Assembly (NCBI GenBank): GCA_036245805.1
Contig: BTRK01000005.1
Span: forward strand, 42,891,216-42,955,215
Length of the DNA stretch: 64,000 nucleotides
DNA from: Pristionchus mayeri
Taxonomy: Eukaryota > Nematoda > Chromadorea > Rhabditida > Neodiplogasteridae
Direction: 5' to 3'
The translations under genes were made by a program, and so were the position numbers. Positions within the stretch are counted from its first letter, which is position 1; the number at the start of each line of letters is the position of its first letter. The notes below the pieces were generated by a model, which had not been told where the DNA came from, made no database searches, and saw only the letters and a program-made list of their open reading frames with translations. Positions 44,789-56,740 of this stretch are shown piece after piece.

Positions 44789-46901
44789 TCAAGGCAGATA
44801 ATGGAGTGGATTATCAAATGTTTGAGGCGGGTTAGCTGATGGGGCTTGATTCGGTGGAGGGTAAGCGGCATTCTGGTAAATAGGAGGGTAAGGATTAGGG
44901 TGATGGCCAAACGGTGGATATGGAAATGGGAATTGGGAAGAAAGAGCAGGGGAGGGGTACATTGAAGGGGCGGGCTCACAATATTTCTTAGTTAAAGAAG
45001 TGAGACTAGCATAAACATCAAGTTTAAAATCATCGATGAATCTAGAAGGAATCCTAGATAAACATTGATCTAGTTTAGAATGTATATCGGTGTGAGAGGA
45101 TGATGAAGATTCCTTATTTCTAATCAATGTCATTACACTTTCAATCTGATGGGAATTCTCACTTAGCAGGTCTTCGATACTTGAATCCTTCTTCTGCTTC
45201 TTCATCCTGCTTGTTTTTACGAGAGGCTCTCCTCCCTCCTTGGCTATGATTGGTCCGATGTGTGTAACTGCAAAATAATTGATCGCCCTAATAATAGAAA
45301 TCGCATGCTGATTATCTTTATTTGTAATATTCCTTCTAAAGAACAAAACAAACTGTACAAAAAAAATCTCACGCGTTTTTTTTGTTCCTTCACTCAATTC
45401 TTTCTTGATTGGAATTCCGACAACTTCTTCATCGGAACTTCCCCAATCTTCTTGGTCCTGCTGTGCAACTGTAGACGACTTCCGCTTGCTGGAAATATAA
45501 CAAGTGATTATCTAAATTTATGCGTCCAGGAATGACTCCAAAATGCTCACTTAGTTTGAGGTACGACACTCTTCAGAAACATAAGATTATCCTTGAACTT
45601 GAATTCCTTCTTCCTTCTGGGAGATGGGCAAGCAGATCCCGACGGGAGGTCATCTTTTGAGGTTGAAGCAGCAAATGCTTGCTTCAGCCTCTTTAGAGTG
45701 CTCGCAGCAACGCCCCCTGAAGAATGCGCCAATATGCATAAATCAACGAAGTTATTAGTGGTGCTACGTATAACACGACATTACATGTGGATTACGGCTT
45801 AAAGAAGGAGTGTCAGCAAATTTGAACTTTTGACGCTGTCATAGACCTAGCCAACCCTCCAAAGATCATAGCGCTAGAGGGTAGAAAACAGCATAGCTCA
45901 GCGATATATCAGCTGCCAAAGCGATCAGATGATGCAGATTCGATTCCCACCCAACGATTCTTTAAACGTGGTCAGTAAAGGGACTATCGACAGTTCACCA
46001 ACTCTAAGAGATTATATTCGCTATATATTTCTAAAGAGTGCCAGAGTTATTCAACTAAGCTTATAAAATAACGCAACTCACTTTCTATGCCGAACTGATC
46101 CTCCAACTCCCTCCATATTCGCTCCTTCACTGCCACATTCTTGTAAAGAGCGTTAGACTTCTTCCATAAACACTCCGTCACTTCGATTTCCTCGATCAAT
46201 TTCTTCATTACCTCATCGGGAATGTCCCTCCACTGAAAAAAAGTGTCATAATTCGAAATATTTATTTAAATCGTATAAATCCGTCCGTCCGTCCGTGGAA
46301 TCCGTCCGTGCTCCTCCTCTTGAAGTGTACCAAGTAGGCGATATTCTCCATTCTAGCGCTCGTGATGGGCGGTCGTCCCTGACCCCGCTCTTTTCCGACC
46401 TAGTTTGGGGAATCCTCTCCCGTCAGCTTGGGCAACCCGGAGAGTATCGCCTACTTGGTACACTTCAAGAGGAGGAGCACGGACGGATTCCCATCGTCTC
46501 GAGTGATCTACCGTCAAGAAAGCCCCGCTGTCTGCGTTGTGAGTTCCTAACCGGCGCAAGTCAGGTGTTCGGCGGCAGGATGATCTACTTCGATGCTCAA
46601 CGGAGATTCGTCACGATCGTCCCTACAGTTGACCAGAGAAGCCAAAGAAGATCCCATCCCTTGACCTAACGACGCTCTGAGACCGAAGATCCCCATTCCC
46701 TCCACACTGAAGTCACCCTCCTGCAGGACCATTGTGCCTGACGTCAGGATAAATATGATGATGATAAATAGAGCGTTCAAAGATATTAACAAACATTTTT
46801 TTAAAGTGCAACAAGTCAGTACTTACACCACCAATTAGTTGAACTTCGAGTCCATTATCTTCTCCTTCCTCCGATGTATGAGCGGTTTTTCTGGCACTCA
46901 T
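44789..46901 (-). CDS. Harbinger MADF (Myb/SANT-like) DNA-binding protein, intact copy
   Basis: Predicted exons: 46901-46827, 46232-46082, 45716-45551, 45488-45373 and 45267-44789, total 987 bases, 328 residues; every junction is GT-AG and stays in frame, with acceptors TTTTTTTCAG, TTCTTCAG, ATTTCCAG and TTTTGCAG. The MADF domain spans about residues 26-128: LIEEIEVTECLW, YKNVAVKERIW and, later, RRKKEFKFKDNLMFL. Residues 130-220 are acidic then Lys-rich (possible nuclear signal KKQKK); the C-terminal 80 residues are Pro/Tyr/Asn-rich. In Harbinger elements this partner binds transposon ends and escorts the transposase. Intron 1 contains a 483-bp insertion absent from the left arm. Confidence 0.85.
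45877..45953 (+). repeat. tRNA-derived sequence, right-arm copy
   Basis: Mirror of 33384-33460, here on the plus strand with the same A-box and B-box-like motifs; intronic in the MADF gene. Confidence 0.45.
46281..46763 (+). mobile_element. 483-bp retroposon-like insertion private to the right arm
   Basis: A 6-base duplication ATAAAT (46275-46280 and 46764-46769) brackets it, and the left arm at 33068-33073 is the exact empty site. It begins with CCGT repeats and ends with an ATGATGATG-rich tail, as retroposed SINE-like or 5'-truncated LINE elements do. Internally, a segment at 46304-46348 starting CCGTGCTCCTCCTC is inverted at 46436-46484, giving a stem with an 87-base loop. No convincing open frame. 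Confidence 0.85.
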
Positions 46902-47864
46902 GACTGCAACACGCGTGATATTTGGTAGATACCCACGTAATTTATACGCAATAGCTAGTTGGCACAAGGGGAAGCATGCCAGGGATGCGTAAAACCGAGA
47001 AGGACATCGATATTTACAGTATTTTAATAAAGAAAAATATAAAGGATGGAAATAAGTGAGTACTCACCGCTTGCTCCTCGACGAGAAGCCGCTGACGACC
47101 TCGCAGAAGGTTCTCCGCACGTCGGAAGCACGCGTGAGTGCTGCAACACGCGTGATATTTGGTAGATACCCACGTAATTTATACGCAATAGCTAGTTGGC
47201 ACAAGGGGAAGCATGCCAGGGTTGCGTAAAACCGAGAAGGACATGATTCCGGCAATCAAAATGGGGGCAGCACTTGTCCTAAAATTTTCGCGGAAAAGGA
47301 GAAAGAAACAAAGGAAATCGATAAAGATCGCCTCGGAAGCTGGCGGCCTTCAATGGCCAGATCTACAGTAACCCAGAGCAATTCGTCAGGGTATTCCGTG
47401 TAGGATAAAATGCCACTCGTTACAAAGATCCGATCTTTGCAAATTTTTTTAACACCCTTTTCGACAAAGATCCGATCTTTGCGCGATTTTTAACATCGCA
47501 TTAGAGAAGGGATATAAAGCGGATATGAGTGGTACGGTAGTTGAAGGGCACGGTGGAGAGGTGATACAGAGAAAGCACGGTATAATTGGCGATTAAGAGG
47601 CGATGAAGTCTGTTCGTTTACAATTGGTTTTTGAAGCTCCAGGAATTTCGCGGTTACAGCGTAGTCACTTAATGGAGTGTTCACTGCATTTGCAATATTA
47701 TGTGTGCTTGATTCTTGAGTTCAAGAATAATTCATATTTATCCACGATGTATTCAATGCTGAAGTCGCTGCATGAACATTGTTTTTGCATCGGTGTTACT
47801 TAGTGAATTGATAATTGCGATAGTACCCCAGCCCTAGCATTTTTTATGTTTCAATTTGATTTGA

Positions 47865-47925
47865 TGTAGAGTCAATCTACGACTCGGCGGATAATGTGAG
47901 TGCAGTAAAGATGTGGCGAAAGGAG
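47865..47925 (+). pseudogene. UBC7-like exon 4b remnant (right arm)
   Basis: Mirror of 31664-31724: DSADNVSAVKMWRKE. Upstream at 47500-47570 is a possible GPI-like block (GEWRGYTEK relative, frameshifted), too degraded to call. Confidence 0.5.
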
Positions 47926-47991
47926 ATAGACATTCGGCTAGTTGAGAGAGGCAAATTCGGCAATGAGGATTATGATTGCATAATTGGTTTA

Positions 47992-49049
47992 CAGGGTGGC
48001 TGATAAATATTGCGTCCACCTTTTGAATAATATCTCGCAAACAAATAAAATGATAATTACCATATTGCGTTTAAATATATATCAGTACCGTGCAAAACAA
48101 TTACTAGACGCAGGCTTCATGGTATCGACTGACCTCTTAGCATGGAGGCAAAAAGTAGTCTACATTTTTACTCAATGCGCCGTTCACATTTTTCGATATA
48201 TAAAATGATCTCAATGTCCATCGAAATTGCAACCGAGGTGAATATGAAGAGTAACCCTTCCACTAAGCGATAATCTTGTCAAATGCGATATAGGGTCTCT
48301 GAAAACAACGAGAGATAAATTTGATGACTTTCAGTCACGCATATGCAAAAAACTCACTTTTCGGAATTTCTTATTCTGAATGTTGATACCGCCGTATAAT
48401 GTTGCATAGCTATTAACAGAGTCGAGTTATGAAATATTGTTGCATCAAATTGAATGTAAACATTGAATTAATGGTAGAAGTAGGCACCTCAAAATATCGC
48501 TAAAAGCGGCGCTTCGCAGCATTTCGCAACTTATTCTGGTTCCGAATCAATATGCCCAACCAAATGGAATGCATTTTCACAATAAAGAATGATGGAGTAT
48601 CATGCATAAAATAGAACAATTCCAATAGCTAATGTGTTCGAAGAATGCGGCTTCGAAATATTATTATTTTTTATAGAGAGCCGTTCATAATGAAATAATT
48701 TTAAAGCATTTCTGAGAAAGTTCCGAGGCTCATAATATAATAGATCACATATTTATACGTGTAAATGGTTGTTCTTATTAGGAATAAATGGAAGAGTCCT
48801 GTATGTAATTCCTTGCTGTAAGGCGGCATAAACTATCAGATACGTTTATGTGCCCAGAAAAGTCCCAATTCCAAAACAAAATATTTCAGAAGTGATAACT
48901 CTTGAAATACTTGAACAATCCAGATAATATTTATAGGCTAATAACTTTTGTCCCTTACCAACATAGTTACCAAATTTGATGCAATGGTGCCTACAGAGAA
49001 TGGAAATTGAGAAACAAGAAAAGTGGCGCAATATTTATCAGCCACCGTG
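47992..49049. mobile_element. TA-flanked TIR element, right-arm copy
   Basis: Mirror of 30540-31597 with the same CAGGGTGGCTGATAAATATT terminus. Confidence 0.8.
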
Positions 49050-49502
49050 TAATATATATTTTCATCGATCATTTTTAAAAAGTCACTGTAATCCAAAGCT
49101 AATTCAAATTTCAGCTAGTCATTGGAAACCCGAAATTATGTTTTTTTGTCTTTCATAAACCACGTTATATTGTTTTCGTATGGCTGTCAAGCAAGATATT
49201 GACTCACCCTACTTGACTAGTTTTGATAAATTATCTCTACAGCCTGACTTCACCTGGTGTCTGGTGTTCTCCGCATGTTGCATTAATTCTCCTTCGCGTC
49301 ATTCTCTAGATCCTCGAGTCTTGTTTCACTTATCGTAATTCAATTCGTTAAAGTTTTTAATATTTATTTGGTCACCACCATACATATTTGGTCACCATGT
49401 TGCGTTTGCGTAAATATACTATCAGTTTTGCGTAATTTGTTTTTCGCAATGATTCGATTTGTCGTGTGAAAAAGTCTATGTATTCATCATATCTCTCAGG
49501 GC

Positions 49503-51396
49503 GTCTCATCTGCCGACGTGGCGAATCACTTCGTCACTCTCTCCACCAACGTCCCCAATCGAATTCGGCATCAACCCCTCCAATATGTTGGAGTTCTGGG
49601 ATGTGAGTGAGTGGAGAGGGGAGGGATTATATTTTTACCGACCATGATGGATGAACCATTGTTGCTTCAATACTTAGCCCGATATTGAATTCTTAATGAA
49701 CCATCAATTTCACAGGCCGGAATGGCTAACCTCTCAAATAAGCAACGATTTCATAAAAGCTCCCTAACAAGTTGTAAGTTGGAAATTACGTCATCAATTC
49801 TTGAAGGCGACCTTTCACAGTTCTTACAACCACATCACTGCGATTGCTGTGTAATATTATTTTTTGGCAAATAAGTCTCTGGAAATAATTAACATAACAG
49901 CGCGTTCAGATTAGTATCCCATGGAAGCGGCTCCGATGCACCGGGTATTTTGGCATCAAGCATCATCTTTGAAATTTTGACTCAACAAATAATTGAAAGA
50001 TGATTCTTGATTTTTTTTCTGTATATATAAATAATCCCGTCTTCCCTTGGAGGTCATCTGATTGTGACTGAGACGCTGCGCCACTACCAGATCGGCCCCA
50101 GCGACCACTTTGTCAGAAACGTCGATGGAGTACACATCGCCGGTGTATTTAGTGAATATTTAATATTGTTATGTTAATTGTTAGCGACTACTCTAAAGCT
50201 AACAACTATTTATTATTGTGCACAAATCTAACTTTGCTCAAATTTTTTGCATTTCGGTTCAGCTGCACTTGCATGCTTGGCTCTAGACATAAAACAAACA
50301 ATAATTGTGCACATCGAAGACTTTCTCAGCGCAGGAGGGAGTGGTTCAAGGTTCGGCAGAAGGTGTGTTTTGGGCACTGTAGAGCAAGGAATGGTTCCTA
50401 TTCAGGGAAAGGTAGGGTGCAGGTGGTGTGCTGTAGTTCGAGGTACTGCAGTGTGCGGTGCAAACCATGCAGCACGGTCATACTTCTGCCTTATGATCCG
50501 TTAGTTCATCGATTGTCTAGTGTAGTGTTTCACCATTGCGGCATTTGATGGCGGATGTGGAGTCCGGCATGAATACATTGCTTATCAAGGACGAGTTCGC
50601 CAAATATAGTAGGATTGGTTAAAAGGACAAACACATAGAGATTGTTTTCAGCTGACCGCTTTGACCCACCTTTCCATTCCACCTTTCATTGTAGTGTTTT
50701 GTTCGTCTGCCTGACGCCAAGAAATTGACTCAATCTGCTAGGTCAGCCTGATAGAGCATTAGTGCAGTCATAATTCTCCACTGAAGATACTTTTGTTCAG
50801 TTAAATCGTCTTCATTGTTAGCAATGTTGATGGCACAGGCAGCACCGTTGGGATAGATAAAGAATTACTATTGAGAGAGTCATAGACCGAAATTTTTTGA
50901 TTGCCTATTTGTAGTCGTCAAACACAAAATATCGAAAGTTTGTCGGTATTGGCATGGGGGATTGACGCTGCGACTATGGGATATGAGTCACTGGATTTTA
51001 TCTCGGCGATTTTGATAGTATCGGTTTGTTTCACTAGATAAATACTCGATCATTATGGGACTTCCGAAACGTCATACTATTTCAATTCCGACAAGTTCTT
51101 GTGACATATCGTCTCTCTTCCGAGATGCCTCTTTTCATCGTTGCATCGAGAGACTGCCAAGGATTCGTTCCTTGCCAAACCATGTAGGGTGGTGGAGATA
51201 TGGCACGGTACACGACAGGGCGCGATGCAGAACACTTTATTCACATTACAAAGAGAGGAACGGTGTACATCTATTTCTAGAAAAAGATACAATAGAGAGG
51301 GATGCATTCGCCGCAGGCGAATGGAGGGGATACACTGAAAAGAAGATCACAGATACCGTCAACTTCGGCACCGGAGGATCGAATCTGGTGAATGGA
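49503..51396 (+). pseudogene. Shuffled GPI fragments (right-arm copy)
   Basis: Four conserved GPI blocks lie on the plus strand. 49503-49604 reads ADVANHFVTLSTN then, after a one-base shift, EFGINPSNMLEFWD (family: VAKHFVALSTN, EFGIDPxNMFEFWDW). 50049-50139 reads VTETLRHYQIGPSDHFVRN then VDGVHIA (family: MVTEALKHY, GPxVHFVSNIDGTHIA). 50440-50575 reads LLPYDPLVHRLSSVVFHH (family: ALLPYDQYLHRFAAYFQQ). 51202-51396 reads AAGEWRGYTEKKITDTVNFG then GGSNLVNG before a GTAAGG donor (family: RSGEWKGYTGKxITDVINIGIGGSDLGP). The last block is N-terminal in real GPI, so order is scrambled. Several frames have shifts. Pseudogene pieces, not an active isomerase. Confidence 0.75.
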
Positions 51397-51924
51397 GTAA
51401 GGTAGAAATGTATACGGGAGATTATAAGAATACAATGGGCATATATGTAAATATTCGAACATAACTATAGAAAGCTAGAAGGATTATTTTACGGATTATA
51501 AATTTCTTATAATCGAACATCTTTTCGACCATCACATTTTAATGAATCACAACTTAAAAGTAGTGGAGTTGACGTTAGAATCATAATGGTTATTTTGCGA
51601 AAGTACTATCTGCTCATTGAATCGCATAGAGCGTTCATGCTGAAGTAAGACTCTCGAAACTCTGATGTTCTAATTGTTACAGATTCGAATATCGCTGATT
51701 TTTAAATGGTAAAGCGGATAGCCTCATGTTCATGCTCATGTATTGACTGTCATTCGTGTGTGGGGATTATTAAGATTGTTCGAAACCCCGATGAGATGGG
51801 GCTGAATTTCTCTGTGTGGATTCAGAGTTTCCCTGAAGTTCTGCTGTAACTTTATGATTTGAAATATGTTCTGACACATTTGAAAAATTTAGATACATTA
51901 GAAGATTATGGTGGCTTTGTAGAT

Positions 51925-54202
51925 AAGAGCCCGTTCGCGTAAGAGTCGGACAAACCTTGGCGCATCCAATTTTCGAAAATTTGCATAAAGGGGTTTTCGA
52001 GGGTGCTGATCATCATGATCAACTTCATTTTGCACCATCTGGATCGGTTGAGCCAGGCTGCATGTAGGCTGCATCTATACTTATGCCCATATCTCGGCAA
52101 CCGTTTTATGAAACTATTTGTGATTTTCACATCTTATATGACAATAACTATGTTTTAGAAATAAAATTCATATTTTACTATGCGACAATCTCATGAAATC
52201 GACGTTCTCGAATATAAGGAAAAACTTAAAACCGAGCACTGCATTGTAAGAGAGACTATCTGAGACAATGAATACATGCTTGGCAATAGGCCAAAAATCG
52301 AAATCCTCCTAAATGTGCATACATGTAGTACTTGGTGAGTATAGCTCAGGCGTGGCTTATTTAGTGTTCTAGATCACTCATTGAGAAGTGCGCCACACTT
52401 TAGTCCGAAAACACAGTTAATACATCTAAAAATGCAGAATATTCAAGTGATCACATCTGTCAAGTTTCATAACAATTGGATAAAAACTCTTTGTAAAACA
52501 ATTAAAAATCGATATATTTTGGGTGATATCGAATTTTCTCGCATGCAAGTGGGAGGAAATGGACCATTTTCTTTCATTGTATTTGTAACTCAGGATACTA
52601 ACTAGCCATATGCGCAAAATAATTAAAATTAAAAAATAAGTTGAGGAGAAATCGACAAACAACGGACGGCAACTTAAAATAAAGTAAGTTTGTAATAAGG
52701 TCCTGCCTACCATAACCGAAAACAGAACTGGAGGGCAGGTGTTCTAGAGTTATCCTACAGGGAGTACTCGATGAGGTAAATCCCCCAGAACCAATTGAAT
52801 TTCGAAATGCTTCCGCTTGCGCGAGAGCGCTGATGTTAAATAATTTCGAGAAATTACGGTAGCTTTTCAACATCAGCGCGCTGGCGCGCGAGGATGCCAT
52901 TCGAAATTCAATTGGTTCTGGTGGATTTGCCTCATCCAGTACTCCCTGTAGGGTAATTCTAGAACACCTGTCCTACAGTTCTGTTCTAGGTTACGGTAGG
53001 CAGGTCCTTATTACAAACTGACTTTATTTCAAGTTGCCGGCCGTTGTTTGTCGATTTCTCCTAAACTTATCTTTTTAATTTTAATTATTTTGCGCGTATG
53101 GCTAGTTAGTAACCTGAGCTCCAAATACAATGAAAGAACATGGTCCATTTCCTCCCAGTTGAATGCGAGAAAATTCGATAAAACCCAAAATATAACGAAT
53201 TTTCATTGTTTTAGAAAGAGTTTCTATCGAATTTTTATGAAACTTGGTAGGTGTGATCACTTGAATATTCTGGATTTTTAGAGGTATTAACCGTTCGGGT
53301 CGATAGCGAAATGGCAAAGTTCGAAAATTAACGTTTTCGGACTAAAGTGCGGCGCACTTCTCAATGAGTGATCTAGAACACTAAATAATCCACGCCTGAG
53401 CTATACTCACCAAGTACTACATGTATGCACATTTAGGAGGATTTCGATTTTTGGCCTATTGCCAAGCATCTACACAAAAATGTCATTCACTCAGATAGTC
53501 TCTCGTAAGATGCGTCGTGTTCTGGGGATCATTTTTCGTATGCTATATTGGGTGTTTGAGCTAATCACTTTTTTGCTGCAAGTCGTTTTCTGGTGTCATT
53601 TTCATCTCTGCCAAGAGAGTCTTGTACTTTCGATGTGTTTTCCGGTTAAGTTTTTTTACTTCAATTGATATGTTTCTTCTCAGGGGCAAGGTGTTTGGGA
53701 AAACTATATTAATCGAAGTTGAAACTTAACTCGAAAACACATCGAAAGCGCAAGACTCTCTTTGCAGAGATGAAAATTACACCTGAAAACCACTTATAGC
53801 AAAAATGTGATTAGCTCAAATACCCAACATAGCATATATAAAATGATCCAAGAAGCATCTTACCATGCAGTTCTCGGTTTTAAGTTTTGCCTTATATTCG
53901 AGAACGTCGATTTCATGAGATTGTCGCATAGTAAAATATGAATATTTTATTTCTAAAACATAGTTAGGGTCATATCTATCAGATGTGAAAATCACAAATA
54001 GTTTCATAAAACGGTTGCCGAGATATGGACATAACTATAGATGCAGCCTACATGCAGCCTGGCTCAACTGATCGAGATCGTGCAAAATGAAGTTGATCAT
54101 GATGATCAGCACCCTCGAAAACCCCTTAGGCAAATTTTCGAAAATTTGATGTGCCAGGCCCTTCAAGATTTTGTTCGACTCTTACGCGAACGGGCTCATA
54201 AA
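51925..54202. mobile_element. 2.3-kb foldback with nested hairpin, right-arm copy
   Basis: Mirror of 25355-27632, including the nested hairpin at 53505-53863. Confidence 0.85.
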
Positions 54203-54224
54203 TCGATATTTGTCCGACTTCTGT

Positions 54225-55220
54225 AGAGCTGACACTTCGTCCTAACGAGGGAGTGCTCGCATCGTCCGTCAACGAGAACAACTTCTTCCAGAGGTGAGCT
54301 CATTTTTAAAAGCTGCTTTTGCTAGTTACCACTTAATTATTTTGAATTGTTTTATTGATGCTCTAAAGCTGTCCGTGCATTTCTTTCCTGATAAGCCAAG
54401 GCCTGTTTATGATTTCGCGAAGCACAAGTTTCATGGGTGTGCGAGTTGGTTTGAAACTCGCAAAAATCGTGCGCGAATGCAGTGATGGAATTTTTAAACT
54501 CGAAATGTATTTCGATTCTTCCTTGTTCGTCATCTCGTCGAATTCAGTTGGTTGAAGTCTTATTACAACCGGTTGTGTTAGGTTGAACAGATCAAATGGT
54601 TGCATCCAATTCGTGTGCACTATGTCGGATGAGAACATGACGTCATGATATACAAAGGCGGCATGATTTCTTAGTTCTCATCCGACCTGGTGTCAATTCA
54701 TGCTTTCAGCCGCAATATATTGATTAATATTTTATAAACACTTAGTGAGTGCAACAGTACTCACTAAGTGTATCTGATCACGGGTTCCGATTAGACTGTC
54801 TTCGCCAATGGAGTCTTCCCTGATTTAATCCCCTTCGAGTAGGATTACCCACTCCATCCGCCCTAAAAGAGGTGCAGTGGACTTCTTACTGTAAATGGAG
54901 GGTTAGAGTAATGCGTAATTGCTTATTCAGGCATGATTGGCAAGAAGGTATTACTGTTCGTAAAACTTCGGAGCATTTGAAGTGACGGTGAAGCAACGAT
55001 GCAACTAGGTGGTGCGAGTAAATGTTTTCGCTCATCGGGAACAAGTCATCATTACTTTTTTACTAGATTTTTTGATTGTGCATTTGCCTTTTCGTATTCC
55101 ATATCTGATCTTCTTTCTCTCTTCAGATTCACTTCTGGTATCTTCCGCCCTAATATCTCTCGCTGATGTTCGAGTGTTCACCTCCATCCTTCACGCTACC
55201 GGTGACGATCGAAAGGATAC
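54225..55220 (+). pseudogene. UBC7-like gene, 5' exons only
   Basis: Mirror of the outer part of the left UBC7 copy: exon 1 at 54225-54293 (LRPNEGVLASSVNENNFFQ, GTGAGC donor) and an exon 3 piece at 55160-55220 (DVRVFTSILHATGDDRKD). Exons 4a and 4b are missing because the palindrome arm ends at 56172. Without the Cys exon intact and without a 3' half it cannot encode an E2. Confidence 0.6.
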
Positions 55221-55358
55221 GAGAGCAGCAGCGAGAGGTATGGTATGAGCTGAAGAAAGGAAGAATAAACGGTGAATTCGAGCTGTCGTACTTATCCACT
55301 ACTAAACAATATAATTAGGATAAGTGAAGGAAGTCAATGACGAACAGTAAAAGATAAT

Positions 55359-55857
55359 ATTAAAACGCTGTCTCTGTAAGAACGGAGGGGTAGGTGGCAC
55401 AATCGTTAAAAGTCATTCCCCCGAAGTTCAAACTTTATGGTTGGAGTGCCTATGGGTGGGATACACTTCAGCCAAAAAACTGGACCCAAAAGTTGATCTT
55501 TGCACTTTGGAACCCGAAATTTTCAAACTTATTTTAGCCCTCTGTGTTATACATCAATCGAAAGAGCATAAAAAGTTATGTCAGAATCCAAGTTTTCGAA
55601 GTCGTGGAGCGCATGGTTTTCATGAAATATGAGAAAAACTGAAAAATTTGCATGTTTTCAAATTTCGAAAAAATAAAGCACCACTTTCCAATGAATACCC
55701 CGGCGTGAAAATAAGATATGTTATGTAAAATTTCATGAAGAATTCAAAGAAAAATATGTCATTGCCGAAATCGGTACCACAAATACACTTTTCGACTAAA
55801 AACTAGCACGCAATCGTCGACTCAGATTCGATTCCGCCCAATGGCATGAACTTTTTG
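55359..55857. mobile_element. Solo foldback arm, right-arm copy
   Basis: Mirror of 23700-24198, beginning ATTAAAACGCTGTCTCTGTAA. Confidence 0.65.
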
Positions 55858-56089
55858 CCAACTTTTTTCTCGCTTCTCTGTTCTTTTTTCCAACATGTAT
55901 GAACTTCTGTTGCTATTCCATGGCAGTTTATGAGATCCTGCTATTGAAATGTGTCAATTTACTTTATAAATGTTTTGAGAAAAAAAAGTTTTTTCGAGAA
56001 CCGAGTACAGTAGTAGTGCGGGTGGAGGTGAGCTGCTGACGAAAGGGCGAGAATGAAGCATTTCGAGTAAGTGCATCACACTTGCATTT

Positions 56090-56740
56090 AAGTTTTCTGC
56101 GATTTAGTATATCACACCATAGTGTGTGGTGTGGTATACGGTAGCGTGCATTTAAGCTTTCTGCGATTTAGTAAATCACACCATGGTGTGTGGTGCGGTA
56201 TACGGTGGCGTGCATTTAAGTTTTCTGCGATTTAGTAAATCACACCATAGTGTATGGTGCGGTATACGGTAGCGTGCATTTAAATTTTCTGCGATTTAGT
56301 ACATCACACCATAGTGTGTGGTGTGGTATACGGTAGCGTGCATTTAAGTTTTCTGCGATTTAGTACATCACACCATAGTGTGTGGTGTGGTATACGGTAG
56401 CGTGCATTTAAGTTTTCTGCGATTTAGTAAATCACACCATGGTGTGTGGTGCGGTATACGGTGGCGTGCATTTAAGTTTTCTGCGATTTAGTAAATCACA
56501 CCATAGTGTGTGGTGTGGTATACGGTAGAGTGCATTTAAGTTTTCTGCGATTTAGTAAATCACACCATGGTGCGTGGTGTGGTATACGGTAGCGTGTATT
56601 TAAGTTTTCTGTGATTTAGTAAATCACACAATGGTGTGTGGTGTAGTGGGTGGTGCAGAGGGTGCATTTGAAGTTTCTGTGATTTGACAAAATGCACCTT
56701 GGTGTATGGGTATACGGTAGTCATAAGTATGACCCATGGA
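56090..56740. repeat. 64-bp minisatellite, about ten copies
   Basis: The unit contains TTTCTGCGATTTAGTAAATC, ACACCATAGTGTGTGGTG and GTATACGGTAGCGTGCATTT; the period counted between successive GTATACGG motifs is 64. The CACACCAtaGTGTGTGGTGTG part is itself palindromic. Later copies diverge (56620-56740) and the last motif persists to 56780. The left arm has only about one unit (23385-23475), so the array expanded after or during duplication. Confidence 0.92.

Larger units (their letters stand above)
42245..47491. mobile_element. PIF/Harbinger transposon, right copy
   Basis: Same element as 32096-41494 in reverse orientation, without the LINE. Its outer end is intact (GCGCGATTTTTAAC near 47491), but the inner TIR lacks the terminal 13 bases, so this copy probably cannot excise itself, although both its proteins are intact. 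About 5.2 kb including the 483-bp insertion. Confidence 0.9.
42245..56172. repeat. Right arm of giant palindrome
   Basis: Reverse complement of 23385-41481 minus the LINE and one 237-bp unit, plus a 483-bp insertion. Substitutions noticed in compared frames are few (for example one residue in each of two short frames near 47700 and 48050, and one near 51360). The inner edge falls in the Harbinger TIR at AAAGATCGG; the outer edge enters the 64-bp minisatellite at 56172. Confidence 0.95.

Noticed and set aside
46295..46669. 124-codon frame in the 483-bp insertion
   Set aside because: It runs through an inverted repeat so that similar peptides appear on both strands; no recognised domain.
23385..56172. 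Palindrome as a simple sequencing fold-back artefact
   Set aside because: The arms differ by clean insertions with target-site duplications and by repeat copy number, which a single-molecule artefact would not create. A head-to-head join of two haplotypes is not excluded and is noted in the finding.
56090..56740. Regular array resembling a CRISPR
   Set aside because: There are no unique spacers; the entire 64-bp unit repeats head to tail and the context is eukaryotic.
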